A DNA stretch of 64,000 nt from PALSA-1006 sp041660815 (lineage in GTDB: Bacteria; Pseudomonadota; Gammaproteobacteria; Burkholderiales; Gallionellaceae). How positions within the stretch are numbered: the stretch's first letter is position 1; every line of letters begins with the position of its first letter. This document shows positions 18,104 to 27,182 of the stretch, in pieces. The notes beneath the pieces were generated by a model, which saw only the letters and a program-made list of their open reading frames with translations, was not told the origin of the DNA and made no database searches. The position numbers were made by a program, and so were the translations under genes. Location: contig JBAZVN010000001.1 of assembly GCA_041660815.1 (NCBI GenBank), positions 434,001-498,000 of the forward strand, given 5' to 3'.

Positions 18104-18856
18104 TTATGCCTTCTCAAGCAAAAAAAGTCCACAGCCATATTCAAGTTGGCCGGCCTCTATCAACGGCTTATTTTCTTGGTAGTGTCCGGCATCATCCACA
18201 TACGAGAATTCGAGTAATTTCATTTGCGGAAAAAGTGCCAGAACAGATTGTGGCGAATGAACGCGATGAGCATTAAAACAAATTCGTTCTCGCCCGATGG
18301 GTAAGGAGAGATATAGCTTGCCGCCAGCACTGACTACTCGCTGTAATTGTTGCGCTGCTTTCACACTACCAAGTGGATCCAGCGGATCCCCATACCTTCC
18401 CAGGCCAATATGCTCAATCACATGCAAACAGGATAACGATACAATCGAATCGCTGGCAAAAGGTAAATCTAAAATATTGCCCGCCATTGAAGTCAGCCCG
18501 GAAAGCGTCGTGTTTAACGGACGATAATCGACAAAAACTGTTTCCACCTGCGCACTCAGCACACTGATAGTTAATACACTGGAGCCAATATCGACATGCT
18601 TTTGGGGTGATGCCGCAGCTACACGTCGCGCCAACCAAGCGCCCTGATAAAAGTAATGCGCATCAAACGGAGTGTGCGTAGTCCAATCACCCAGGCAGGG
18701 CTGCATATCCAACCAATTTATTTTTTCAGATTTCGCTATGTTTCTATATCGAAAATAATGACTGATAAAACGGGGAAGATACAAAAAACCGATAAACGGG
18801 CGCGGGTAAATAAAGGCTAGAATCCAGCGTCTTATGATTTGCATTAATAAATTCAT
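18104..18856 (-). CDS. DUF268 family, methyltransferase-like protein
   Basis: 250 residues from the ATG at 18856, which overlaps the upstream stop (ATGA). The first 35 residues are hydrophobic and basic. The core resembles the DUF268 family, with HVDIGSS near 90, CLHVIEHIGLGRYGDPLDP, then GKLYLSLPIGRERICFNAHR. The central part looks like a class I SAM methyltransferase with a weak glycine-rich motif. It is embedded among glycosyltransferase genes, so a role in decorating or assembling the glycan is likely. No activity is established that I can state. Confidence 0.65.
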   Translation of the reverse strand: MNLLMQIIRRWILAFIYPRPFIGFLYLPRFISHYFRYRNIAKSEKINWLDMQPCLGDWTTHTPFDAHYFYQGAWLARRVAAASPQKHVDIGSSVLTISVLSAQVETVFVDYRPLNTTLSGLTSMAGNILDLPFASDSIVSLSCLHVIEHIGLGRYGDPLDPLGSVKAAQQLQRVVSAGGKLYLSLPIGRERICFNAHRVHSPQSVLALFPQMKLLEFSYVDDAGHYQENKPLIEAGQLEYGCGLFLLEKA

Positions 18857-19770
18857 TTTAATTTCCGGAAAATACTTTTTGAACCCCAAGCAACAAGCAC
18901 ATTGACTGCGTCAAGCAATCTAAATTTTTCATCCTGAAATAAATTCAAGGCTCTTGACCAATTTCTTTGTTGAGCGGCTTGCACTATTTGCTTTAAATTT
19001 CTGGCTGCGTGCTGCTTGAGTAACAAGCCGTTCAACCGGGCAAGTTCCTGCTCATTGGCACACTTTCTTGAAGCATAAAATACCTCTAATTGATTCATCA
19101 AATCGTAAGGAAAGTAATTTGAGTCTTGTCCATCATGCCTACGGCATTCGTACAATGGCATTGTTTGATAAGCAACCGCTCCCTGATCCGCCAAGTCACA
19201 AAAATAAACAGCATCCAGTACTTTGCCAAACTCCTCTCTAAACGGAATTTGGGCAACCATTGCCCGACGATAAATGGCAGGAGACAGCGGAATACAAGAA
19301 TTTTTAGCATATTTCATGGCAACTTGTCCGCTACAGGTATAAAACTCAACCGCAACCATACTCGCAGTCGATGCTAAGGTCTCTCCATTTTTTCGCCCCT
19401 GATGATCAATGTAATAACCATTACTTGAAACCGCAATTAAACTGGGATCTGAATCCAACAACGCAATTTGTGTTTCTAAAAAGTCAGGACGCAAGCGATC
19501 ATCGTCATGCAGCATCATTACATAGCGTGATTCACCATCACGCATGGCACGGGTAAAGTTCCAAATAAAAGGCTGGTTAAACTCCGCGCCTGCCCATTGA
19601 ACCCCCTCTCCCAATAAGTCTTGGACTGCTTCAAACACATTCGCATCACTCCCATTGTCATAAATAACAATTCGTTGCGCTTGTTTGGTTTGCGCCAGCA
19701 CAGATAAGACTGCTTCGCGCAGGTAAGCTCCCCGGTTGTAGGACAATATTCCAACCGTTATATCTAACAT
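18853..19770 (-). CDS. Glycosyltransferase family 2
   Basis: 305 residues. The motifs ITVGILSYNRGAYLREAV, VIYDNGSD and MMLHDDDRLRPDFLETQ place it in GT2, with the metal-binding DDD near residue 92. The C-terminal 100 residues are less conserved and probably bind the acceptor. It overlaps both the DUF268 gene downstream and the GT10 gene upstream, so all three are one translational unit. Donor and acceptor are unknown. Confidence 0.83.
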   Translation of the reverse strand: MLDITVGILSYNRGAYLREAVLSVLAQTKQAQRIVIYDNGSDANVFEAVQDLLGEGVQWAGAEFNQPFIWNFTRAMRDGESRYVMMLHDDDRLRPDFLETQIALLDSDPSLIAVSSNGYYIDHQGRKNGETLASTASMVAVEFYTCSGQVAMKYAKNSCIPLSPAIYRRAMVAQIPFREEFGKVLDAVYFCDLADQGAVAYQTMPLYECRRHDGQDSNYFPYDLMNQLEVFYASRKCANEQELARLNGLLLKQHAARNLKQIVQAAQQRNWSRALNLFQDEKFRLLDAVNVLVAWGSKSIFRKLK

Positions 19771-20864
19771 GATTTTGCTAACGCTAAGATGTATTGGGCA
19801 AAACCTTCGTAACTATGCAGCTGTCCCGCCTCCGTTAGTAAAAAGGCACGCCCCGCTTCAATCATATTTAGTGCCTCTTCTTCTGTCAGCGAGCTCAAGT
19901 AGTCATCAAGTTGCTCAGGTGAATGAAATTGACGCAGATCAATGAAACACTCTGCGGGCACGATAGACGCAATATCAGGAGCACCTAAATACAGGGGAAT
20001 CGTTCCTGCCACAAAGCAATCAATTATTTTCTCTGTAACGTATCCAGGCAAGCTCATGTTTTCAAAGCAAATCGCAAACTGGTAACCGGCAATAGTTGTT
20101 AGCTTGTCTTCGCATAACCCTAAATAACATCGATCAAGAATGGGGTTAAGTTGATTCGCCCAATGAGAGGGAACTTCGTCCAACTTACCCCAACCAGAAC
20201 CATAAAGCTCACATTTCCCTTGATTGGCGAAATAAGTGACTAATTCAAGTCGGCGGTCATGCAAAGAAGCCTTTAACGATTGTCTATACGCGGGAGACAA
20301 CAATCGCCAAATTTGCCATTTTAATTGACGTAAAACATTTTTGACAGTTGCTCGACTTGGAATAAACAGTTTCGCAGTTTTATATTTGTTTCCCGCAACT
20401 AATACGAGTTTCTTTCTACTATGCCACGATGCAACTGCACGTATATCCCTCAAATAGTATGACGGAAATCTGAAAGGTGACAGATTTCCACTGTGCTTAG
20501 TAAACCCGTATCCAAAACTAAATTTAAATCTCGTTGCTAAACGGTGTATTTTGTCGTAAAAAAATGGCGCATATAGCGGCGCTTCAAAACAAGTGATTAA
20601 AAATGGAACTGCGCCCAGCTTTAATAGCTGGGTAGCTTGAATCGACTCCATATCTTGAATGACATAAACATCCCCCGCATCCCATTGTCTTGATTTAACA
20701 TTCATCAGGGCAACATCCCCGGACGCAATAGCAATTCCAAAGTGGGCTGCCATTTGATACAAACACGTTATCCAACCGGAGCCAGGAAAACGATAACTCC
20801 ACTGCTGATCGCGCAATTGATCTCTATTAAACGCGGAAACATCGCTACAAAAGGCAAGATACAT
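19764..20864 (-). CDS. GT10 family (alpha-1,3/1,4-fucosyltransferase-like) glycosyltransferase
   Basis: 366 residues. The C-terminal half carries the GT10 signature: YQFAICFENMSLPGYVTEKI followed by DCFVAGTIPLYLGAP, the donor-binding loop shared by bacterial and animal alpha-1,3-fucosyltransferases. The N-terminal half is divergent. GT10 enzymes use GDP-L-fucose, usually fucosylating GlcNAc or glucose. Together with the GT11 gene at 17192 this gives the locus two different fucosyltransferases. The regiochemistry is inferred from the family. Confidence 0.78.
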   Translation of the reverse strand: MYLAFCSDVSAFNRDQLRDQQWSYRFPGSGWITCLYQMAAHFGIAIASGDVALMNVKSRQWDAGDVYVIQDMESIQATQLLKLGAVPFLITCFEAPLYAPFFYDKIHRLATRFKFSFGYGFTKHSGNLSPFRFPSYYLRDIRAVASWHSRKKLVLVAGNKYKTAKLFIPSRATVKNVLRQLKWQIWRLLSPAYRQSLKASLHDRRLELVTYFANQGKCELYGSGWGKLDEVPSHWANQLNPILDRCYLGLCEDKLTTIAGYQFAICFENMSLPGYVTEKIIDCFVAGTIPLYLGAPDIASIVPAECFIDLRQFHSPEQLDDYLSSLTEEEALNMIEAGRAFLLTEAGQLHSYEGFAQYILALAKSC

Positions 20865-20879
20865 AAATTATTTAATACC

Positions 20880-22328
20880 TTAAGGCTGCGTTAGTGCAGC
20901 CTCTCGCCGCAGCACTGGAATTAACATGATATATTGAAAAACCAAAAAACATAAACCGATCACACTCAGCCGGACAACGGCGAGAAACAAACTACCATTG
21001 CCGCTCAACTCCCAGCGCAAAACTTCTGCAGCCAACAATAGACCTCCGCCAGCCAATATACTTTTTAAAAAAAATTTATATGGCAGTGTGATTTTTAAAT
21101 TACTTTTAGTGATTTGAACCGATAAAAGCAAAGTAATTATGGCAGCAAATGTCAGGCCAAAGCCCACGCCACTTGAACCATAATCCGGCGCTAAAAACCA
21201 AATTAACGTAATTGATAAAATTGCACCCATCAAATTTGGCCATAACAATAATTTGGTATTCATTCTAGCCTGAGCAACCAAACTAAAAACACCTGTTGAA
21301 ACGCGCGCCAGCTCCGCAATCGCACCCCAAATTACAAATTGAGAAGACGATTTGTAGGCAGTGCCTAATAATAACTGCGTTAACTCTGGTGCCGTTGCCA
21401 TAATAAACACACTGGTTAATAACAAAGCAGGCAAAATAGCTTGTGCGTACTCAATCCACGCTTCGGATTGTTGTTGAATGTTATCTAAACTGATTTGTTT
21501 ATAAAATTTTGGCTGAAAATAGGTCACAAAAATAGAGTCAAACCCGGAAATTAGGCCGGCACTAATGCCATATCCCGCCACAAAAAGTCCAAGCTCAGTT
21601 AAACCCAAATGAGTTTCCATAAAATAGCGATAGCCCTGATTTTGAATCCAGCCAAGTCCTACAGCAATTGCAATTGGCCAACTAAAATGCAGTATGTTTT
21701 TATAATGTGAGCTGGATAATTTGATAGGTATTGAGCTGATTATATTTACTTGCTTTATCTTACTGAAAAAAATTGTCAGCCCCAATAAGCCAACGATCAA
21801 TTGACCTGCTAATAATCCAAGCGACCAATACTCGGCGCTCGGCGGTTCAACATACACCAATAACAGCGCACAAATTAAACTAGTGGATGCTGTGGCTACC
21901 GTCAAAATGGTGAACCAAGCCCGATGTCCTAAAAGGTTGAGTCCCGGAATAACCACTTGGTTTAATGTTCCGAAGGCTAAATTCCCACAAACCAGAAATA
22001 ACAACCAACCTAAGCTCATGCTTGGACTCCAAACATTGAGTTGCGTCAGTCCAATAATTGTTAATGCTGAAATTAGATTAATCAACAATAGATAACGCCA
22101 AAAATACTCAAGATTACTTCTGACGAGTCCCTTTGCGTCCCATGCATGTAAACGACGATTCATAAACATGCCCACGGGATTTAAAAACAGCAATGCAAAG
22201 AAGGCGACAGTTGCCGTTATGATTGACACCTTTCCCATCTCGGCGGGAGATAAAAAAGTAGTCGCCAAGCGAAGTGTGAGCAGTAACAATATAAATTGCG
22301 CGACTCGCCCTATGGCAACAATTATCAT
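20880..22328 (-). CDS. Wzx-type polysaccharide flippase (MOP/MATE-like)
   Basis: 482 residues with about 12-14 hydrophobic segments spread along the whole length. The N-terminus (VAQFILLLLTLRLATTFLSP) and overall pattern resemble oligosaccharide flippases of the MOP superfamily, which move undecaprenyl-linked repeat units across the inner membrane. No ABC-transporter genes are seen, which supports a Wzx/Wzy route, although no wzy candidate is visible in the window. Low motif content means the call rests on topology and context. Confidence 0.8.
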   Translation of the reverse strand: MIIVAIGRVAQFILLLLTLRLATTFLSPAEMGKVSIITATVAFFALLFLNPVGMFMNRRLHAWDAKGLVRSNLEYFWRYLLLINLISALTIIGLTQLNVWSPSMSLGWLLFLVCGNLAFGTLNQVVIPGLNLLGHRAWFTILTVATASTSLICALLLVYVEPPSAEYWSLGLLAGQLIVGLLGLTIFFSKIKQVNIISSIPIKLSSSHYKNILHFSWPIAIAVGLGWIQNQGYRYFMETHLGLTELGLFVAGYGISAGLISGFDSIFVTYFQPKFYKQISLDNIQQQSEAWIEYAQAILPALLLTSVFIMATAPELTQLLLGTAYKSSSQFVIWGAIAELARVSTGVFSLVAQARMNTKLLLWPNLMGAILSITLIWFLAPDYGSSGVGFGLTFAAIITLLLSVQITKSNLKITLPYKFFLKSILAGGGLLLAAEVLRWELSGNGSLFLAVVRLSVIGLCFLVFQYIMLIPVLRREAALTQP

Positions 22329-22353
22329 TTAGATGTTTGCTTTTTCATCATAC

Positions 22354-23082
22354 TTAAAACGATTTTCTCTTGAGCCAAGCAGGGAAAAACGGTTTAATTT
22401 TTTGTTTTAGAACAAAAAGTGATATCGGAATTTCAGTGCCAAGTACACTCCACAATGAAACTAACGAATCCTCTTTGTGCGCATACCAGTCATTACACCC
22501 AGTTTTTTTGAATCTTATATAAGACTTTGTCCGCATAAAAATATCAACTTGCGGGTTCATATCATAAGAATTGTTTTCAATAATTACTATTCTGGGCTGA
22601 ATTGCTTCAAAAGCCATTCCTGCTAACACAGACATTTCATGGCCCTCAACATCGATGGTTATAAAGTCAATGTTAGTCAATCCTTCAGCAAGGAGAATAT
22701 CGTCCAGACGTGCCGTTTTAACCGATATTCTCTTAATTTCCTGATTACTAAGTCCTTTAATTCTTGCGAAATGGTCGTCATTTTTTTCAATGGTTGAAAG
22801 AGTTTCAACTCCTGATGCAATGTGAAACTCAACTTCCCCACTTTTATCACTAGCCGCGATTTCAGCAATTTTGCAATTTCTGGCACTTTTAATTTTTTGA
22901 CAAAAATCCGGCATTGGCTCGACAATGAGACATTCCCAACCAAGTTTTTCGAAAAACAAAGTGTTGCTACCTGTTACCCCATCAAAACCACCCACCTCAA
23001 CACAAATCCCTTGGGGTTTATTGAAAATGGCATTCAAAATTCTGTCTTCGCCGTACTGAGCGTAGTACTTCTGACTAGTCAT
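22354..23082 (-). CDS. FkbM-family methyltransferase
   Basis: 242 residues from the ATG at 23082, which has a GAGG ribosome-binding site six bases upstream. An in-frame TTG four codons earlier is less likely. Motifs of the family are ICVEVGGFDGVTGSNT near residue 26 (SAM-binding) and NIDFITIDVEGHEMSVL near 138. FkbM members O-methylate sugars or other small molecules. Placed between the flippase and the yersiniose-type sugar genes, it probably methylates a sugar in the repeat unit. It looks more AT-rich than the flanking core genes, as is common for O-antigen genes. Confidence 0.8.
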   Translation of the reverse strand: MTSQKYYAQYGEDRILNAIFNKPQGICVEVGGFDGVTGSNTLFFEKLGWECLIVEPMPDFCQKIKSARNCKIAEIAASDKSGEVEFHIASGVETLSTIEKNDDHFARIKGLSNQEIKRISVKTARLDDILLAEGLTNIDFITIDVEGHEMSVLAGMAFEAIQPRIVIIENNSYDMNPQVDIFMRTKSYIRFKKTGCNDWYAHKEDSLVSLWSVLGTEIPISLFVLKQKIKPFFPAWLKRKSF

Positions 23083-23131
23083 GTTTTTCCTCAACTACAA
23101 AAATTTGAAAATCGATACTTTTGCTTAACAA

Positions 23132-24070
23132 CTATTTCCCTGTAATGCATCCTAACATCGCTTCCGCTTCCATCGAAATTCCTTCTAGCGAAGTCAACTC
23201 TGGCTGATATCCAAAATCTCCCGCCCTTTTATTCAGCGAATAATAATGCGGCTTGCCCCCTGTTGCATTCACACTGGCACTTGCGCCAATAGTTTCATAC
23301 TGCAATCCGAATTTTGTTTGCATAGCTTCCAACAAAGTGGGCTTATCTACAGGGGCTTTGCTATAACAATCAACTACAGTATTTGTCACGGGCGCGATAA
23401 GCAGCATGCGAACTAACTGATAAAAGTCAGACGGATGCAAATAGTCCCGTACGATGTAATCAGATGAGGTCTTCAATACAGTATTGTCGCGTATGGCACG
23501 CACAATGTCGGTAATCAGAAACCTCGCATTCATATCTTGCGTGCGGCTAAAATAATTAAATACCCGAATGTCGATTATAGACAGTTCAGGGTGAGCGCGA
23601 TGCCGGCATTCCGCATGCAATTTTGCCACACCATACCAATCCTGCGGCGCCAGATTATTAATCGGCACAATTGCCGGTGTCTCCTGCTTTACCGGCTCGT
23701 TAAAGTTTGAGCCATAGGCTGCGCCACTACATAAAAACAAATAACGGCAGGTTGGGTAAGTTTTTAGATAACCCAGTACCATCTCATCGAACTGCAGGGT
23801 AACATCAAAGATGGTATTGCCCATTGCCACGGCCTGCGCGGGATTGCCAACTCCGACGAAATTGATCACAGCATCGTACTCTTGCTTGGCAAATCCTGAG
23901 AAATCAGCAACCACATAACGTTCCGACAAACCTAGTGCCATAAGCCAATGACGCACTTCATCCGGACGACGTGCGAACAAAAACAGCTGCGTATCTGCCT
24001 CAACCGAGAAAGAGACAATAAGGTCTTGGGCAATTTGGCTGGTGGCACCAAGGATGGCAATTTTTCCCAT
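23132..24070 (-). CDS. YerF-like NAD(P)-dependent reductase for a branched CDP-sugar
   Basis: 312 residues. A short-chain dehydrogenase fold is shown by ILGATSQIAQDL at the N-terminus, FLCSGAAYG for the catalytic serine and WYGVAK for the YxxxK pair near residue 155. The dinucleotide motif GATSQI is unusual compared with the common GATGFIG. It sits 13 bases after the YerE-like gene. In the known CDP-yersiniose pathway, YerF reduces the acetyl branch made by YerE. The call follows from this order and family. A generic epimerase role is the alternative. Confidence 0.7.
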   Translation of the reverse strand: MGKIAILGATSQIAQDLIVSFSVEADTQLFLFARRPDEVRHWLMALGLSERYVVADFSGFAKQEYDAVINFVGVGNPAQAVAMGNTIFDVTLQFDEMVLGYLKTYPTCRYLFLCSGAAYGSNFNEPVKQETPAIVPINNLAPQDWYGVAKLHAECRHRAHPELSIIDIRVFNYFSRTQDMNARFLITDIVRAIRDNTVLKTSSDYIVRDYLHPSDFYQLVRMLLIAPVTNTVVDCYSKAPVDKPTLLEAMQTKFGLQYETIGASASVNATGGKPHYYSLNKRAGDFGYQPELTSLEGISMEAEAMLGCITGK

Positions 24071-24083
24071 ACTAGACGTTGCG

Positions 24084-25793
24084 CTAGTCGCTTAACTTGG
24101 GAAACTGCTCGTCTAATTTCGAGCCGAACGCTAACCTAGGGCGACATTCGTTTGCCTCTTCCATCATGATTTCAATAAGTAACGGGCCTGTTTGGCCAGC
24201 GATCAATGACACAATTTGATTCATATCATCAGCATTTTCAATGCAATGTGCCTCGATACCGTACGCTTTTGCAATATTGCTGAAAGATGGGCTGCTGTAG
24301 CCTTTTTTTGTGGACTGATTACGCCCCTCGAAATACATATCCTGAAAGTTTTTAACCATCCCCAATACGGCGTTGTTCATCACAATGATCGTGATGTCCA
24401 ATCCCAGGCGATTCAACGTATCCAGTTCTTGAATATTAATCTGCAAACTACCATCGCCCGTAATCACGATGACTTTGTTTTCAGATTGCAGGGCAATGCC
24501 AATGGCTGCAGGTAATGCAAATCCCATCGCGCCCATGCCGCCGCTGTAGTGCACAGCATGTCCAACCGACAGACGTAAGTTTTGAGCTGCCCACATTTGA
24601 TGGTTACCTACATCACATACATAATCCACGGGTTGTGAATGCAACGCTTGATTGAGCTGCCTGAATAACGCACTGGGACTAATTTCCCAGTCGGTATACT
24701 CATCAAGCAAAGCCACTTGACGCTTAAGTGACAATTCGTTTATCCAGTGATAATCCAAGCAGGGTAACCGCTTTTTCTCCAGGCCGAAGGCGTTAAAAAA
24801 TTGCTCCGACGAGGTACAGATATTCAAATTTGCATGCACACGATTATTCAACTGTGCGGGGTCAATATCAATTTGAACAATCGTTGCACACCTCGCAAAA
24901 TCTTCCAAATTTGCCCCTGTTTGACGAACATCAAGCCGTGCACCGATCACAATCAGCAAATCGCAATTTTGTACTGCCCAATTCGCTTCACGATTGCCAT
25001 AACTGCCGATCAGATTGAAGTAATTATTGCGCGCAACAACCCGTTCATGCCCCATCAGTGTCGAAACATACGGAATTCCAAGTGTATCGGCTGTCGATAG
25101 CCAAGCATCCATTGAATCCGCCCAACGTGCACCACCGCCTATACAAATGAGTGGGCGTTGCGCTGTTTGACATAGCTGCGCCAATTGTTCCAAATCACTT
25201 TCAGTTGCGGCTGGAGCTGAACTGATATTTAACGGTGTGTTTAGCCATTTTTCAAGCAACACATCAGGAATATCAAGTCGCTGTATGTTATTCGGAATAT
25301 CCAACAATACCGGCCCTTGACGTCCGCTCAAAGCTGCAGACAACGCCTGATGCAAGTGTGGCAATAAATCTTCTGCCGTGTCCACGCGTACCGCGTATTT
25401 TGTAATAGAGCGAGCCAGCTCGACAATATTCAGCTCCTGAAACCCTTGCTGGCGAATAGCACGCTCTCCCTTGAGCTCATGCGTATTCACTTGCCCGGTA
25501 ATAAATAAACAGGGCACAGAGTCAAACCAACAATCACCAATGCCTGTTATTAGATTGGTTGCACCCGGGCCGCTCGTACCCATTGCGACAGCAATCATCT
25601 TACCTTTGGACTGTCTTGCCACGCCTTCCGCTGCAAACGCCGCTGATTGCTCATGGTGCATCGAAATAATGTTGAATTGCTTCGACTCGGCTAGACTGTC
25701 CAACAAGTGCGTAATCATTCCACCAACCAGTTCAAAACAAGTTTGAACGTGGTGGGCAATTAAAAATTTAGTTAATGCGTCAGAAGCTTTCAA
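24084..25793 (-). CDS. YerE-like thiamine-dependent enzyme (acetolactate synthase homologue), CDP-sugar two-carbon branching
   Basis: 569 residues from a TTG start at 25793; no nearer ATG preserves the family N-terminus. The three TPP-enzyme domains are present, with the activating glutamate at E48 (HHEQSA) and the TPP/Mg motif GDGS at 446-449 running to NN at 473-474. It resembles the acetolactate synthase large subunit, but its neighbours are rfbF-rfbG-rfbH homologues. YerE of Yersinia decarboxylates pyruvate and adds the acetyl unit to C4 of CDP-4-keto-3,6-dideoxyglucose. That role fits the context here. An anabolic ilvB role is unlikely because no small subunit gene is nearby. Confidence 0.75.
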   Translation of the reverse strand: MKASDALTKFLIAHHVQTCFELVGGMITHLLDSLAESKQFNIISMHHEQSAAFAAEGVARQSKGKMIAVAMGTSGPGATNLITGIGDCWFDSVPCLFITGQVNTHELKGERAIRQQGFQELNIVELARSITKYAVRVDTAEDLLPHLHQALSAALSGRQGPVLLDIPNNIQRLDIPDVLLEKWLNTPLNISSAPAATESDLEQLAQLCQTAQRPLICIGGGARWADSMDAWLSTADTLGIPYVSTLMGHERVVARNNYFNLIGSYGNREANWAVQNCDLLIVIGARLDVRQTGANLEDFARCATIVQIDIDPAQLNNRVHANLNICTSSEQFFNAFGLEKKRLPCLDYHWINELSLKRQVALLDEYTDWEISPSALFRQLNQALHSQPVDYVCDVGNHQMWAAQNLRLSVGHAVHYSGGMGAMGFALPAAIGIALQSENKVIVITGDGSLQINIQELDTLNRLGLDITIIVMNNAVLGMVKNFQDMYFEGRNQSTKKGYSSPSFSNIAKAYGIEAHCIENADDMNQIVSLIAGQTGPLLIEIMMEEANECRPRLAFGSKLDEQFPKLSD

Positions 25794-25828
25794 TCGTATC
25801 TCTTTGTTTATATTTGCTATTTAAAAAA

Positions 25829-27145
25829 TCAGAAATTCACCCCGAAAAACGCCTCAATTTTCTCCACCACAAAGCTAAGCATTTCTTCCGTCAATCCAGG
25901 ATACACACCAATCCATAACGTATTATTCATAATGGTGTCGGTGTTGGTTAGTTCACCGCTAATACGGTAGGTACGCTCTTCAAAGTAGGGCTGACGCGTG
26001 AGATTGCCTGCAAACAGCAATCGGGTTCCGATCTTGTATTGATCCAGATATTTTAGTAATTCAACGCGATTAACGCCCGCCGCCTCTTTCACCGTGATGG
26101 GAAAGCCGAACCATGACGGCTCACTGCCTGCCGTGGCCTTCGGCAGAATTAAAAACTCTTCACAAGATGTTAGCCGTTCTTTCAGGAAGGCAAAGTTATG
26201 TTGGCGTGCGGCAACGAATTCCGGCAATCGATCCATCTGTGCCAGTGCACAGGCGGCCTGCATATCGGTGATTTTAAGGTTGTAGCCCAAATGTGAATAG
26301 GTGTATTTGTGGTCATAGCCCATCGGCAATGAGCCCAGTTGCTGGCCGAAACGTTTACCGCAGGTATTATCACAGCCCGGGCCACAGTAACAATCACGCC
26401 CCCAGTCACGGAACGATTCAATGATGCTGCGCAGGTCGCGATCTTTGGTAAAAATCATGCCACCTTCGCCCATGGTGATGTGGTGCGCGGGATAGAAGCT
26501 ACAAGTGGCGATATGCCCGAAGCTGCCAACATGCTGGCCTTTGTAACGCGAGCCCAGTGCATCACAACAATCTTCAATCACCCACAGATTATGTTGCTTG
26601 GCGATGGCCATGACCGCATCCAGATCAAACGGATTGCCCAGGGTGTGTGCAATCATGATGGCTTTGGTTTTGGGGCTGATCGCTGCGGCAATCTTGTTCG
26701 GATCAATGTTGTAGGTAGCCAGCTCCACATCCACGAACACCGGCACCATGCCGTTTTGCAGCATCGGATTGACGGTGGTGGGGAAACCCGCTGCCACGGT
26801 GATTACTTCATCGCCCGCTTGCAAGGCTCTGGCACCCAGCTTGTGCGAAGTCAGCGCGGTGAAGGCCAGCAGATTGGCTGATGAGCCGGAAGTGGTGGTG
26901 AGTGCATACGGCACACCGACGAACTCGGCAAATCGCTTTTCAAACGCTTCGTTGAAGCGACCCGTGGTAAGCCAGCCATCCAGCGAAGCTTCAACCATAT
27001 TTTTTAGTTCGGCTGCACCGATCACTTTACCGGAGGGGGGGACAACACTCGTACCGGCAGTAAATGGTTTGTCGGCGTATTTAAGCGCCGCATATTCATC
27101 AACAAGGGCTGCGATTTTTTGGCGAAGGAAGTTTTGTTGTTCCAT
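25829..27145 (-). CDS. rfbH: CDP-4-keto-6-deoxyglucose 3-dehydrase (E1), PMP and [2Fe-2S] dependent
   Basis: 438 residues of the DegT/DnrJ/EryC1/StrS fold. Two E1 hallmarks are visible. The Schiff-base lysine is replaced by histidine (H221 in FYPAHHITMGEGG). The cysteine pattern C194-X57-C252-X-C254-X7-C262 matches the E1 cluster ligands exactly. The enzyme removes the C3 hydroxyl of CDP-4-keto-6-deoxyglucose, the first step to 3,6-dideoxyhexoses. Its usual reductase partner (E3, ddhD/rfbI) is not in this window. Also known as ddhC or ascC. Confidence 0.92.
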   Translation of the reverse strand: MEQQNFLRQKIAALVDEYAALKYADKPFTAGTSVVPPSGKVIGAAELKNMVEASLDGWLTTGRFNEAFEKRFAEFVGVPYALTTTSGSSANLLAFTALTSHKLGARALQAGDEVITVAAGFPTTVNPMLQNGMVPVFVDVELATYNIDPNKIAAAISPKTKAIMIAHTLGNPFDLDAVMAIAKQHNLWVIEDCCDALGSRYKGQHVGSFGHIATCSFYPAHHITMGEGGMIFTKDRDLRSIIESFRDWGRDCYCGPGCDNTCGKRFGQQLGSLPMGYDHKYTYSHLGYNLKITDMQAACALAQMDRLPEFVAARQHNFAFLKERLTSCEEFLILPKATAGSEPSWFGFPITVKEAAGVNRVELLKYLDQYKIGTRLLFAGNLTRQPYFEERTYRISGELTNTDTIMNNTLWIGVYPGLTEEMLSFVVEKIEAFFGVNF

Positions 27146-27182
27146 GGTGTTTGACAGTATGTGTATTAGTTAATTGATTGCT

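Noticed and set aside
24084..25793. Annotation as acetolactate synthase large subunit (ilvB)
   Set aside because: No ilvN/ilvC neighbours; it lies inside the CDP-sugar genes, where a YerE-like role fits better. Not fully excluded.
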